Assembly: GCF_963422355.1 (NCBI RefSeq)
Contig: NC_085085.1
Span: forward strand, 12,415,985-12,479,984
Source: Corticium candelabrum
Taxonomy: Eukaryota; Porifera; Homoscleromorpha; Homosclerophorida; Plakinidae
Length of the DNA: 64,000 bases
Reading direction: 5' to 3'
Shown here: positions 34,600 to 47,589 of the stretch, one piece after another
Layout of the letters: every line of letters begins with the position of its first letter
Numbering within the stretch: position 1 is the first letter of the stretch
Notes under the pieces: generated by a model
What the model was told of the DNA's origin: nothing
The model's database searches: none
What the model saw: only the letters and a program-made list of their open reading frames with translations
Program-made: the position numbers and the translations under genes

Positions 34600-37002
34600 T
34601 GATTGACTTAAATTGTTGTGAAGTATTAGAGATGTAGACACTATTTTGCTTCCAAGCGTGCTACTTGTAAAATCTATATTTAAAATTGTTAAAAACAACT
34701 GCCATTTCATGTGACCACAAATTCCGTAATACCACAAAAACTATCTATCACCCTCAAATAATAAAATTCAAAACATACTAACACAGAAGTCATCCCCATT
34801 AAGTTGTTGGCATAATTCAAGAAACATGATTGCTTTTGCCTTGATCATTGCAGATAGTTATGTTTTATTATTGTTCATTTGCAACAAGACAATGTGCAAA
34901 CACGACTTAGACTGTTCACGTGAAAACCCTCTTATAAATGTTGATGATTTGTGATTGGCAATCAATCCATTGTCTGTAGTTGCCACATACAACCAACCAC
35001 AACTGCTGTTCCGTGATTGGACCATTTTCACCAAACCATAAGCATGACACATTCCGAGCAAACATAGGTCATACATGTACATACATAACCTTGCAAGCAG
35101 ACCTCAAGTGCACCTAGGTCAGTTTCATTAAAACAAGTGTCTGATGAGAATACGGTAGTGTGTAAAAATTGAATTCTATTCAAGAAACCCCAAACAACAA
35201 TACCAATACTCATTTCATTTGGCTGCTGCAAGTCTCATACCAAGTTCCAGAGGGGAATATAACGCCGGACACCGGACATTGTCGGTCAAAACAAGTCCAT
35301 GTCCGGCCATATATTGTGTTGTCCGGACATTGGCTACTGGAACGGTCACACCCAAATGGCATGATTCGGACACTCATAAGTCAGACTATGTGCACTATCA
35401 GAGAGTATGTTTTCTTGGGGTACATCTACTATCCCGGTAAGCCTGAACTGGGAAGTGAGTACTGAGGTAGAGGTCACACCAGGTGTGCTTATTAGAGCAT
35501 GTTACACCAATTATCTTAAGTGGTTCCAGTTGATGATCCCTTGATCTCACTATATAATTGGATAATAACCATTTCTACTTGGCTAATATGTCCTTGATAT
35601 GCAAAAAGTGTTATCTTTTGGTTTCCTTGGTAGAAAGGGCTGAAATAATTTAGTAAACAGATGCCAGACCTTGTAGTTTCTAACCATTGAGATCATCAGG
35701 AAGGTCCAAAAAACAGCGGAGATATTACAGAATTTCAAAGTTCACACTCGTGGGGTCATAGACAGTATATAAGCTTTTGTGTGAAGTGGTGAGACGGATT
35801 ACTGAGACACCAGTTCAAATAGCAGTGACTGCTGTTTCTTTGAAAATCCCAGTCCTTCTGGAAAGATCCTAAACGGTTTCTTTCAAAGAGCCTTTGGCAG
35901 ACTATTCTGTCAGCACACTAAGTAACTGCAGAAATGGTGAATACCGATTTAGTATGCCTTGATAATAAAATGAAGGAGCGACTAGGTTGGTGTGACACCA
36001 AAACTTCTTTGTCATATAATTGCCTTTCTTGACATCCAAACATGGCACAGAAAACCTAACGTTCAAACTTCTAAGCAAGATAGTGAAGACAAAAACGTTG
36101 ATGATAATGCAGATGTTAGAGAAGCTGTAGAAACTCTTGCTGTTCGTTTTGCCAAACCATTAGAAAGGAAAGGGGTTAATATTCTTGCTCTTCATGTTAA
36201 GGAGGTAGTCCATTATGCTAGAAAATATCTGCACATCAGCAAGGTGTGCTATGAGTCTGTGTGGTACATAGTTCACACCTGTCCAGACATAGTATTAGTC
36301 TCCCCTTAACTACCACATATGTTGAAAGGATGTTTTCATCGCTGAAACTGATCAAGACAGACCGGCACACCAGCATGAGCAACACCACCTTGTCTGACCT
36401 TATGGAAGTATACCATGAAGAACCGTCATTTCAAGACTTTCACGCTGACGCCGCTATTCGGCTGTGGTGGGAACGATGCAAGACCAACTGCTGTCCTAAT
36501 CAAGGTTTCAGAAAGCAATACAGAGCAAGGAAAACTGGAGAGTTGACCCAAGACGATAGCACTAGCAGCTTTAGTTTAGATGACTGGGACGTGTGGCATA
36601 ATCCTCTAAGACCGCATCTACAAATAGTTTTCCAGAAGGTCTGACTGAATACAATTTTGCACATTGTTGTGCTAGGTTTCCCTGTTAATGTTCTGCTATT
36701 GTCTCACATAATTATAGTGCACTTTCAAGTTTGTTTTTTGAGGTTCCATAATTTTTTCACTTTATTGTAACGCAATAAAAGATTGCTTTGCAGGTATGTT
36801 GTCTCAAAGTTGTTCTGGTTATTGTCATGCTTTGTATATATGTCAAATAATAGAAATAAAGTGTTGTTTGCGGGGTCAAAATTTGTTAGAATGAGCGTGG
36901 TATAAATGGGCGTGGCTTGGGCAAACCTGTTTGTCCGGACAAAGAAATTTCCTTATATTCCGCTCTGAAGTTCTTACTACCAAACAATTGTTTGTCTAAC
37001 TT
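34600..37002. other. Sequence downstream of CARD copy 1, split by a hAT element
   Basis: 34610-35247 and 36968-37002 are paralogous to 58650-59309 (same orientation) and to 49463-50104 (inverted). The region holds the 3' flank of the CARD gene and a degenerate frame around 34858-35231. In between lies the hAT insertion. Confidence 0.7.
35248..36967 (+). mobile_element. Decayed hAT transposon
   Basis: Ends CAGAGGGGAATATA and TATATTCCGCTCTG are imperfect inverted repeats. AAGTTC is duplicated on either side (35242-35247 and 36968-36973) and present once at the paralogous empty site near 59260. Two plus-strand frames (35992-36309 and 36261-36644) encode a transposase C-terminus split by a frameshift: YARKYLHISKVCYESVWYIV, then TTTYVERMFSSLKLIKTDRH, the hAT dimerisation motif. 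The N-terminal zinc finger and catalytic core are missing or decayed, so it is not autonomous. A 6-bp duplication is shorter than the usual 8 bp for hAT. Confidence 0.85.
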
Positions 37003-39245
37003 CTACCACATAAAATGTAAATAATCAAAACTATCAAAGGTACCTTTTTGTGGCTGTCTAGTAAGATGTGAGGGGCCATCTCCAGACTTTGGTACTGAGT
37101 GCAATGATGGTAACTCCACTGAACAATCTTTGGTAAAATGTGAGGGGTTATCTCCAGAGTTTGGTATTAAGTGTGATGATGGTAACTCTGCTGAACAATC
37201 TGGAAGCAAGGCAAACCCAAATGTGACTTCAAATGCTCCAGGCAAAATTTTTGCAAAACGTTGGCAAAATGCTGGCCTTGTCTGCGAACTGAAGAAAGCA
37301 ATGATGAGCTGCACCATTGCCAGTCCTGGTAACCAAATGACTAGCAGACAACTGTTACAAGACAAAATTTGAACAATTTCTATTTCTGAATCCTTGACTC
37401 CCGTTTCTAGAGAGAGAAGATTAAGTATCGTGTTGGCGTGTCTTTCAACCTCAGCTTTCTCAACTCCACTGACAACAACTTTAATCAAAGCTTTGTTGGC
37501 AACATGAACTACATGAATCCATTCTCTCTCTGAATAATTGAATTGATGACACGCTGGATATGATATAATAGATTCTTTTGGAATCCCAAGTCCATGAAAC
37601 AAAGCAAGCTTTAGTTGTTTCCCAAATTCTCGTTCCTTAAAGTCTTCTAATAAACTTTCTTCCACCAAAATTTGAACAGATTTTCGATTCAGTTTCTGCT
37701 CAGACATGGTGTCATCAGAACCACACTCTAAAAACAACAAGAAAAATACATCATTAGTAAAGTACCACACAATTTCCAAGCCAAATGGTTGGTTCCACAA
37801 CTCGATCTTTAAAAAATCTAAGAGAACGCTGGTCTTTGCATCTGTGCTCCATTTTTGTCCTTTACTATGGTGGCAATATTGCCTCGATCTACAACAAACT
37901 ATTTAATTTCATTACTACTAAACGCCTTCGATGTGGCACGAACGAGATCTGGTTTTTGTCTGCAGTACTTGCAGACTACGCCACCCTCCTCTTCCAATTC
38001 AATCCCCAAAAAGATGTTTCTTGCCCACCGATGACTAGTCCCAGCCTCCCAGACCCGTGTAACGCCAGTTCAAAATTGTTTTCTAAATCGGCGCTACGCT
38101 AGTCTGGGAAACCGAGACTAACCAACACAGCTAAATGTACTTGAGCAGCTGCTTGTTGTTTGGGTGGCAGCTTTCTGCTGTAACACTTTCAGCAGAGTCC
38201 ATCGCTTAACATGGACCTTCAGCATCGTCTCAAGAAACAACATTATGTTACCAATAATCCACAATGATTGACTAACAGCCGTCTCCGCGCATAACACATG
38301 TCTCTGTTATCCCAAACCTGAAAGTGCGGTTACTCAGTGATTTGTTGCTACCTGACGTTTAGCTTACAGCTAGTTGCAATTGGTCAAGCAAGCCGGGAAC
38401 TTCACCGACTAGACAACACTGAAAATTTGATTTGACACATGTGAGTTATTAGCCTAGTTGTTCCGGAGGCAACGCTTTGCTCCCAATATGGCTTCTTTCT
38501 GGCAACAACAGAAGCAAATCAATCGCTCTCGGGTGTAATTTTGCCTTACCCACTGCTAAAATTGAGCCCTGCAACTGATTGTGCAACATCAACACACAAG
38601 CTAAACTGCATCTTGTAACAGTTGAATATAGCTTTGAAATCGGTGAGCCATGAAGCGTCCATGGACTTAATTAATTAATTTTTAGATGCATGCATAGTAG
38701 TAGACAAGCCTTCTTTGTCTCTCTATGAGTCTAGAGTCAACTGCATGCACCACTGTCCATCAAGCCCTAGAAATTAGCTTTTGCAGAATACGGAATCTAA
38801 AGGCTACATTTAGACTGGCTCAAAGAACTGAATGCCTATCAGTGCCACACCCACAGAACTATAGGTTAATTAATTAATCGTCACATGCTGCTACATGCAA
38901 CTGGTTTTTCTTCTACAGATGCTTACTCTTAATGCTGATTGGTCGAAGAAGTCTTTCCAATTCACCCAATGTCTTATCTTTAGGCTCCAAAAGTACTTCG
39001 CAGAATTTGTCAAATGATCCGGGACCTTGTTTACGAAGCACAGTTAAAATTTCCAAAGCCAAGTCCGTTTCTGACTTAGTTGACTTGGTGAAACGTTCCT
39101 CTTCATCTCCATTAATAAGGTCACGACTATATAGCCTTGGAGGAAGTCGATTCCGAAGTGGACACAACATCTCAGCCACAGACACTAGATGAGGCTTCAA
39201 CACCGTTTCCCATCTAGAGTCTGTTGTTGCTGCAGCTGTAGCCAT
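37003..39245 (-). CDS. CARD copy 1: CARD-containing protein with unfamiliar C-terminal region
   Basis: Two exons, 39245-38927 and 37727-37003, join in phase 1 (donor AAGA/GTAAGC, acceptor GTTTTTAG); 347 residues. The first exon looks like a CARD: helical, with EILTVLRKQGPGSFDKFCEV and LGELERLLRP, the usual CARD helix 3-5 pattern for homotypic binding in apoptotic and inflammatory complexes. The second exon encodes about 190 residues of alternating strands and helices (FHGLGIPKESIISYPACHQF, EIEIVQILSCNSCLLVIWLP) that might be a ferredoxin-like fold of the sort found beside death-fold domains, but I do not recognise it. It ends with two copies of a 24-residue unit (DCSAELPSSHLIPNSGDNPS and DCSVELPSLHSVPKSGDGPS). 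Both exons are open, so this copy may be functional. The intron carries a foldback MITE. Confidence 0.85.
38040..38123. repeat. Foldback MITE in CARD copy 1 intron
   Basis: CAGCCTCCCAGACCCGTGTA at the left pairs with CTAGTCTGGGAAACCGAG at the right around a T/A-rich loop. Orthologous copies lie at 48340-48421 and 60328-60417. The TAGYCTCG ends link it to the elements at 2047 and 34288. Confidence 0.7.
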
Positions 39246-39922
39246 TTGTTCAGCAAGTGACGCTCACAACACAGAGCTCAGGTGAAGCCTTTATATAGAT
39301 CAGAGGGCGTATCGTCGCAATCGTCAATGTACGGGAATTCGGTTTCGAATTAAACGGAAGTACGTACTAGTACGCGAAAGAAAAGGGTCTGACTACGCGA
39401 GACTACAGTTTGGTAATTGAGTCGTATGTACATATACAGTGGTCACAAAGAATTACTCAAATCAACATTTTACACATGTGGCATGTAATTACAATTATCT
39501 TAACAAAATTACTGTTATATCGATTTAGTATTTTGTGTAACCTCCTCTAGCGTCTATGACATTGACAGTTAACCCGAGACGGAGCCTCTAGTTACAGTAG
39601 TGATGCTTGTCGACGACCGACTAGACGGATGTGGGCGGTACTATCTATTTAGCGCACGCATAGGTTCACTGAGTGTTGTTTCTAGACTAACGCAGGTGAT
39701 TCATTGTTTTGCGGACTCAACCCAAAGTTACAAGATAAGGCAGTTGCATCGATATGTGGAATGGTGTTGTGAGCGTCATAGCTCATTCCTACAGTGCTGA
39801 TTGCAATACTAGCCGGATGTAGTAGGTGTGTCTATTTGTGTTGCCGACCGTAGCGAGGCTTCTAATCTGGGTCCGCACAACAGAAAGGGGCGCGGTCCTA
39901 TAGGGCTCTCCATCGAGCTTTC

Positions 39923-39988
<66 letters not shown>

Positions 39989-40498
39989 GCATGTAGACAG
40001 CGTAAACGAGAATGGATTGCCAGACGGAAAACTATAGAAACAGCAGACCAAGCTGATGGACGTAGGAAGCATAGGAGAGAATGTGCAGTGACAAGACAAG
40101 CTGCAGAGGCGGAAGAGGCAACTACGTCGCACTTTCAATATGCTACTTATCTATTGCTCACACCATACACATACATGCAAGAAGTAATGATCAAATTTGT
40201 ACAATAGTTAGGGCTAGAAACTGTTTAATTAATTAATTAATTAAAAACTGGGAGACTTTGTCAGCAGTTGACTACTTAATTCATGCAACTAGGGATAAAA
40301 CACTCATTAGAGTAGACCGGCGCTAACAAATTAATGCAGTGGCCTGTCAATATTAATTTAAACTAGCTATGCAACTGAAACAGTTTAATTAATTAACTTA
40401 ACATATACACGCATATGCTTAGAATCCGTAAAGCTAGCTAGCTATATAAGTCAACTCCCAAAAACAATTCCTGCTGAACACATAGCACACTAGATATG
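39246..40498. other. Spacer between CARD copy 1 and gene B
   Basis: Contains the CARD promoter side, a (GT)n run at 39924-39985, and a plus-strand Arg-rich stretch at about 39990-40130 (for example RQRKREWIARRKT and RRECAVTRQAAEAEEA) that resembles the Arg-rich segment of the Helitron fragment at the right edge. From 40170 onward it is paralogous to 52195 onward. Confidence 0.55.
39924..39985. repeat. (GT)n microsatellite
   Basis: About 30 GT units upstream of the Arg-rich relic. Confidence 0.97.
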
Positions 40499-43400
40499 TC
40501 ACAATGCTTCTTCAACTGCTCGTCTGAGATAGCCTACTGTTGCGTCTTCAGCAGCAGCCTGTGTATGCCATCTAGTCAGAATCTCAAAACACTGCTCTCT
40601 GACATTTTTCAACCTCTTGACTGTCTCATCTACCTCTACGTTCAAAGCGGCGGCCAAAAATGTCAAGTTAAGAGAAGGATTCTCTGCAAGCTGTTTGGCC
40701 AGTAGATTAATATGTTTCTTTGAGACAGGTCCTTCAAGAGACTCGAGCAGCAGTGCTAAAATTAAACAACAAATATTAAAGCCAGACCATATATATATAT
40801 ATATATATATATACTGATCAAGCAGGGAAATAATTAATGACAAGCCAACTCAGATTGCAATCATATTTGCTACTTCTGCAAAATGAAAGCGGTCTATAAA
40901 AATAATTAATTAAACATAAACATAAAGCTGTGGTCAACAACGGCTGACTAGCACGTATAGTGCAAACCTGAGTAGTGTACCTTGCTGAGGCAGAATAGTT
41001 TTCGAACTACCAGCGTCTGGCTCCTCTCTTACATGTTGAGATGCACTCACACCAGGATCAGCAAAGTCGCATAGAACTACGTCATCTACATAATGGCAAA
41101 CACCGTTTGTGTAGTTACACATTTCCTCTACGTGAGCTTCAGTCTGTGCTGCTGATAGAACTGAATTGATGGATGTAATCCGTGTTTTCATGCAGTCATC
41201 CCTGTTCCGCTCAGCTGCAGAGAGTCGAACTTGATGTAAACACTTTGCAGCAGCTAAACCTTGTCGCCTTAGTTGAATGAAGTCATTATCATAAAAAACG
41301 TGCATATCAAGTTCCTCAACTTTGGTGGCAATGTGCCTTTTTAGGCACGTAACATGTGGGCACAGACGACCACAACTGAATGTGAGATTTTTTAATTTTT
41401 TTTTCGAAATTTCGGCAACAACATTGAACAGCCACGACATCAATTTCTTTTCATCTTTGCAATCACTGAAATACAATGCACAAAACACTAACTAAATGAC
41501 TCAGCCATGCTACCTACTGAACCATTTAACTTACCTCAGTTGGTGCTGCACAATAATCCGGTTTGCCAATGGCTTAATAATAAAGCGAATGCCCAAGTTC
41601 TGGGCCATTAGACAAGCCCTCTTTGATAGGATAGGAAGCCGTTCACACTTCAGGCTATGTTGCAACTCTGGCTGTTGCTGCATGTGAGTAAGAAGTCGCA
41701 CAATGAGATGCAAATATAGCCAAGGAGGTAGAAAATCGGCAAAGTCAAAGTAGAATTCTTTTTCCCAGTTGTGCAACAACTCTTCAAGATCAGGATGGTC
41801 TTCTGGAAGTTGACAAGGTACAAGATATATCTCTGCATGCGTGTCTGTTATACGTTGGTCAGTTTGCTGCTGTTCAGATTCATCACGACTGGCTTCCAGT
41901 GTCACTTGTTTCACTTCTTCTGTTAGCTGCTTTGTATCAGGAGATAAAGAGATTTGCCTGTGCAACAGCTTACAGATAAATCCTAGTGCTTGGAATAAAA
42001 GGCATAGTATGCCAACGTCACTGTCAGAAAATTTATGAAGGTCATGCATGATGTGGTGCATGAGCTTCTGTGTCAAAATTCCTTTCTTTTCAAGAATAAG
42101 CCAATCAGAACGATAACTTGAGTCTCTCTTACTTTTGTTTGGTAATTTGACAAGAAGTGTCATCAGGTCAACAAGCCACTGTGGATTAGGAATTACAAAC
42201 TCTTCAAGAGACTTTTTCATTTCTTCATCTAATCCTTGCATTGCAGCTAAAACAGAAAAATGACATTAGCTAATTGTAGCATGATGTATGAAACGTACTA
42301 GCTGCAACAAAACGTAAAGTGCGTGTGTCAAGTTCACACCATGCATGTGTTCTAACCCAAAGTAAGTTGTGTGAACTGCATACCCTATTATCGAGACATA
42401 AATCAAGACATACAAATATCTATTGGAAGACTTACCAGGTACAACAATAAGTCCAACATCATGGAAAAATGTACTCATTGTCTGGAATGGACCTTTATGC
42501 ACATCAACATTGCATTGGGCTGCAATTTCTTTCATTTCATCAAAAGGTAACAAACACCGAGGTTCACTAGCTGAATGTTCCATCTTGTCAAATAAAGACT
42601 GTTGATGAAATTTCAAAATTTTTTCTTCAAATTGAAGCCATGACAAAGGAATATCTTCTTTCATGTAGCTTCTTGCTAAAGCTGCCTTTACTATAGCCTT
42701 TCGGAGTACACAAACATTTCTGTCTTTAAAGTCAGGACAGGAATTCTCAACTCGAGCTAAAAGTTCATCATTATCCTCGTCATCATCAACTGGGACATAT
42801 TCAATGTGACAAGCAAACTCCTCTGATTTCTGATAGCATTTGTCAATTTGGTTTATTGCCATCTTCACACGATCTTCTGTTGCTTTCTCGCTGTCCTTGT
42901 GAGTGCCAACAAAGAATAGTCGCACTGGTTCAGGCTCCAAAGATGTATGAGCATGAACTGACGCAACCCACATATGAATACGTTGCAAGTCTGCATCAGT
43001 AATTCCTCTGTCAGTCAACTTGGCTAGATTGAACACAATAAGATAAATAGCCCGTCTGGTGAGAAAGATGTGATGCATAGGCTCATACAGAGGTTGACCT
43101 GCAAAATCCCAAACACTTAGTTTGACCGTTTCATCAGTCTGAGTGCCACTTAATTGCCAGTGCTTCTTCAATTTCAGCATTGGCAATTCACTAAAGTCAT
43201 GCTGCAATAGTTCTGGTTCAAATCTTCTCTTTCTTCGTATCTTCTTTTTCTTGGTTACAGGGCCTTCATCATCATAAGATCTACTGTAAAAATGTTGTTG
43301 TGGCTCATCAGAAAAATGCACTCGATTACTCCTGCATGGTTGCCGCCTCTGTACTGAAAGGTAGCGTCTGTCATCTCTTACCATTCTACGTTGAGTCACA

Positions 43401-46400
43401 TAGCTTTCTTGTGCAGACCCTTCTATCAAAGCAGCTGGTGGTACTGCAAATCGTGGTACAGTCTGATGGTCTGATGATGATGGTCTGCCTTGTGCGTGTG
43501 TTTCTGTTCTTGTTACAGTATAACTTGCCTCTAATCTGCTTGCTGACTTCTGATCATCACCTTGTAAACGTAGTTCCTCTATCGATACACGAGAACGTGG
43601 TTTAGTAGAAGCAATCTCATCTTGCTTGACACGTTTTACAATTTCCTGAGCTATTTTGTCATTGAAATCTGAGTGACGCACATCCATCACCTTCCACACA
43701 GTGTCACTGACAGGTTCAACATCAGGAGTGCTGATTAGCCTCGTGTCAATGCCCTCGGTCCGAGCTACAACATCTAAAAATTCCTGACCAGTAAGATATC
43801 GAAAGAGAGAAGTTTTGCCAACACGAGCATCTCCTAGCAGCATAAGCTTGATTCTGTGTGGCTTAGTTTTCCCATCTCGTAAAGCTGCTCTAAAATGGCG
43901 AATAGCTGACTTTCCTCGAGATCGAATTTCTGGAGGAACTGAAATCATTGAAAATCAAACAAATTCACAACAATATTCATAAACATAACATACTTTCAGA
44001 CATCACTTCTGCCGCAGTAAAACCACTCTAAGCATATGTAACAAAACAAATGTTGATTTAAAAGTTAACACTAATGCACAGATCACACTAAATGATATTA
44101 CAGCATTTCTGATAGACAAATCTGCTCCTGCGTTGCAGATCTTCTCATACACAGATTCATGACCTTTCTTCTTGGCAAGATGCAGAGGAGTGTTTTTATC
44201 CTGAATCAAATAGCTTGCTACACACAAAATTACTTAACATTAATAAAATCACTTACACTGTTTTGAACATTCACAGTTGCTTTGTTTGCAATGAGAACAT
44301 CAACAATGTCCTCTTTATTGTACAAAGCTGCCCAGTGAAGAGGTCTGTAGCCATTCTTAACAAAGAATCAAAACATTAGTTCCCAATCCCTTGCTTAATA
44401 AAAAAATTCATTATTTTATAAGCAAAAAATCCAAGCATGACAAGTACGAGTTGAGACTAACAAAACTACTGTACTCCTGCAAATAGAGATCCATGGGTCA
44501 TATTTTTCAGTCCTCTGGCCAGAGTGGCTTTATTTAACTAAGCATAAGGTTCTGACATTCTCTTGCTCTGCCAGGTCATAGTAACCGCAAACATACATTT
44601 GACATAATGTACATCTCAAGTATATTTAATGTCAATTGCACTAAGATCACAGCTCTCTTAGCCTGTGGCATGTATTCCTGCTCATTGTCAGGCAGCATAG
44701 TGCACGTATTGTTCAGTTCCAACCTTTCGTCCTTGAGTTTGTGGTGTCCTTGAAGGCAAGGTCAAATGATTAGTACTCCAAGGGACTTTAATCATACAAG
44801 CATGGGATTATATTACGGTATTTAGATTGACAGTCTCCCTTAGCTTCTATTCTCAAGCATGAGGTGCAACTAGAGCTCTATTCTAAAAAAAGTGGTATTA
44901 TAATAAACAATGTAAATTCACCAATGTTTCAAGCATACCCTACTTACTTTGGTAACTGAATCAACATTTGCTTTCTGTCTGATGAGATATTGTGCAATTT
45001 GTTGAAATCCAAGCTTGCTGGCAATGTGAAGTGCTGTGTACTTATTCTAGCATTTATTAAAACAACATCAATCAACTAGCCAGTCTACATACTTACAAAG
45101 CATTACACAGTTGATGAATTTACCTCTCCACAATCTGGCTCATCAACAGGCACTTTCCACTTTTCAACAAGCCATTGCACTATGTCAAGATGGCCACCAT
45201 TCATACCATTCACAGCACAAAAGAGAGGAGTCCATCCATTCTAAATAACAATTGTAGGTTTGCTGTTAGTAGCCATGAATAGACTGCTGCCTACCTTAGG
45301 CCTTGCAAGCAACATTTCCTTTTGACGCTCGCTGTCTGTTGCCTCCAAAAGAGCTTGGCAGCTAGGCAGACTGCCAACTTTGCAAGCCAGATGCAAAGCC
45401 AACCAACCTTCCTACAGTAAGAAAATCTCATCTTGCCAATTGCAACATGCAACAAACTTCTAACTGCTCTGTCAATTCATATCAGACCTCAGTAGCAACA
45501 AAAATGTCAGCCTTGCATTTGATAAGAAACTTCAACACATCTACTTTCTGGCTATTCACGGCACAGTGGATAGGTGTCCATCCCTAGAATAGGTAAAGGA
45601 ACAAGATTCATAATTTAGTTAATGATGCAGATGTGTTTGTTTGCATTATTGCTGGCTAATGAACAGTGCTGCACCAGGCGACAACCAGTCATAATGTCAA
45701 GAGACACCTTACTAATTCACTGTACTATCCTTATTCGCTTCCATGCCTCGAGTAATGAAGTTTCTAAACAGCCCAAGTTCCATTTGCCAGTGATTTGCAA
45801 CCCAAAAGCATCAGCAGTTGCATTAAATAACTATTATATAAACGTTAATGGCCATATTAAAATCTACCTTTAGAACTTAATTCATATCAGAATTTCACAA
45901 CTAGACAAGTTGTCTACTTCCTCTTACCAAACCAACACTCAAACAATTAATAAAGTTAATCTACCTTAAATGAGAGTGAAATTGAAAAACCAATTGATTG
46001 ATTATTTAAATTTAAAATGCAAGATCTAATTCAGTAGTAACATTACTGAATTTCACCTTTAGAGTTTGTGCGTTAATGTCCAGTCGGCGTGTTTCAACAA
46101 TCATCTTGACCATTTCTACTGTTCCACGAGACGCTGCTGAATGCAAGACAGAGTTGTGTTCCTACCAAATCACATATAGCTAACCTAGGTAGAACATCTT
46201 GCATTTTAAGAACTTACTCTCGTTAGCAGAGTAGGATCTGCACCCTTCTCTAGTAGCAGCCGTATGAACTCGGGACTAGGACACTTGGTAGCCCAATGGA
46301 GGGCGGTCCAACCACCTTTCGCTTTCACGTTCAACCATGAGAGTTTCGGAAAACTCAAAATCTTTTTTAATCCAGGCAGATCTGCCTCTAGCACTGCCTT

Positions 46401-46587
46401 ATGCAATGGTGTCTATAACAAACGTACGTAGTTTACTACAAATGCATCACCTACGTGGCGACTCTCCACTAATTACTTTGCCTCCCTTGAACTTGACACG
46501 TTTCAAAGGCAAGTGCGGCATGTCCGATTCATCTTCTACTGTAGAATGCAGACCATCTGCTTCAGTATCATTTGATGAATCGCCCAT
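40499..46587 (-). CDS. Gene B: ankyrin-Roc-COR-Death domain protein, apparently intact
   Basis: Fourteen exons, all in phase: 46587-46477, 46412-46218, 46161-46057, 45583-45488, 45411-45295, 45240-45124, 45046-44948, 44355-44257, 44200-44102, 44027-43994, 43938-42436, 42246-41535, 41465-40981, 40755-40499; 1,342 residues. The start MGDSSNDTEADGLHSTVEDE has an acidic, probably disordered head. Ankyrin repeats fill about residues 38-350. The Roc domain has GDARVGKTS, WDFAGQP and GTHKDS, but about 235 residues separate the P-loop from WDFAGQ because of a Ser/Arg-rich insert with the basic run KKKKIRRKRR. COR follows, then FSCGRLCPHVTCL, and the Death domain ends FEILTRWHTQAAAEDATVGY. Roc-COR proteins are GTP-regulated dimers; a Death domain would recruit partners with the same fold. 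No kinase, LRR or caspase domain is present. This is the best full-length member of the local family. Confidence 0.93.
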
Positions 46588-47589
46588 TTCCAAACGCGTC
46601 ACGTGAATGCAGTAATTGCTGCTAATTGGCGCATACGGAAGTCATATAACAACTTTTATCTCTAGCAAACGGCGTAAGCGCTCGATATGTATTTGAACAT
46701 CTAGCTGTACCTATTAGCCAGAGCTGTACCTAGTAGCCTGATTACTAGCGTTCCACAAGGATACTAATAAAACCCCGCCCTCGCCGGATGTTAAAGGCGG
46801 GACTCTTGCAATGATGCTATGCCTGTACAAGTATCATGTGTGGATAACACCGTCATACGCCACGTCCAGGAAAGTAACTTCAGGAAGGGTATTTCAAGGT
46901 TAGCCTAATAAATATATTTTGCATACCAATTTGTCATTTAGTACAGTGTCTGTCTTGTCCTAAGTATTTGTTAGAAAAATCATGACAAATGGTAAGACAC
47001 AAATTTATATTAACTAGTTAATTTATTAGTTCACTAATTTAACATGCCAAATTAAAAGTGGACGAAACAGATACACCATTTGCACATACAACAGTGACCG
47101 ACCATAAAACAAACCAGGCTCCGTAGCATAACCCAGCTCTCACATAAATTAAAACAATTAATAGCCTGTGTGAACAGGTAGCCATTCACTGTGTTAGACA
47201 TAACTTTACTCTTCTGTCAGGGATGCAATTCACAGTGAAGTCTTAACAAAAAGCATGCACAAAGTACACAATCATGTAACAGACAAACCAATGTCTTTGT
47301 TTCCTAGTATGCAAAGACAGAGCAATAAGCTTGATCTACCATAAACTCTACAATTAATTTAGCAGCAAGATACTGTTTCATAAGCTCATGATAATCAACC
47401 TGTCAACACTCACTTCTTGGTTAGAAACTGAAACATTGTGTGTATGTCAATATAAGTTTGTCTGACTCACAATCGACAAAACTGACGAGGCAAGTTCTCG
47501 ACTTCGTAATAAAAGTATAGACACTTAAAGCACTCAACTCTCCTCTCTCTTTCTTCAAAATTGATGACCAGATCCAATATCACATGCAA
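46588..47589. other. Spacer upstream of gene B
   Basis: Should contain the gene B promoter (a GC-richer patch with CCCGCCCTCGCCGG near 46775) and the 3' UTR of the AACS fragment. I see no other gene. Confidence 0.5.

Noticed and set aside
42266..43948. 560-codon frame as a complete Roc protein
   Set aside because: It is one exon of gene B read past its donor at 42436; the extra C-terminal residues are intronic. The same applies to the frames ending at 54466 and 25125.
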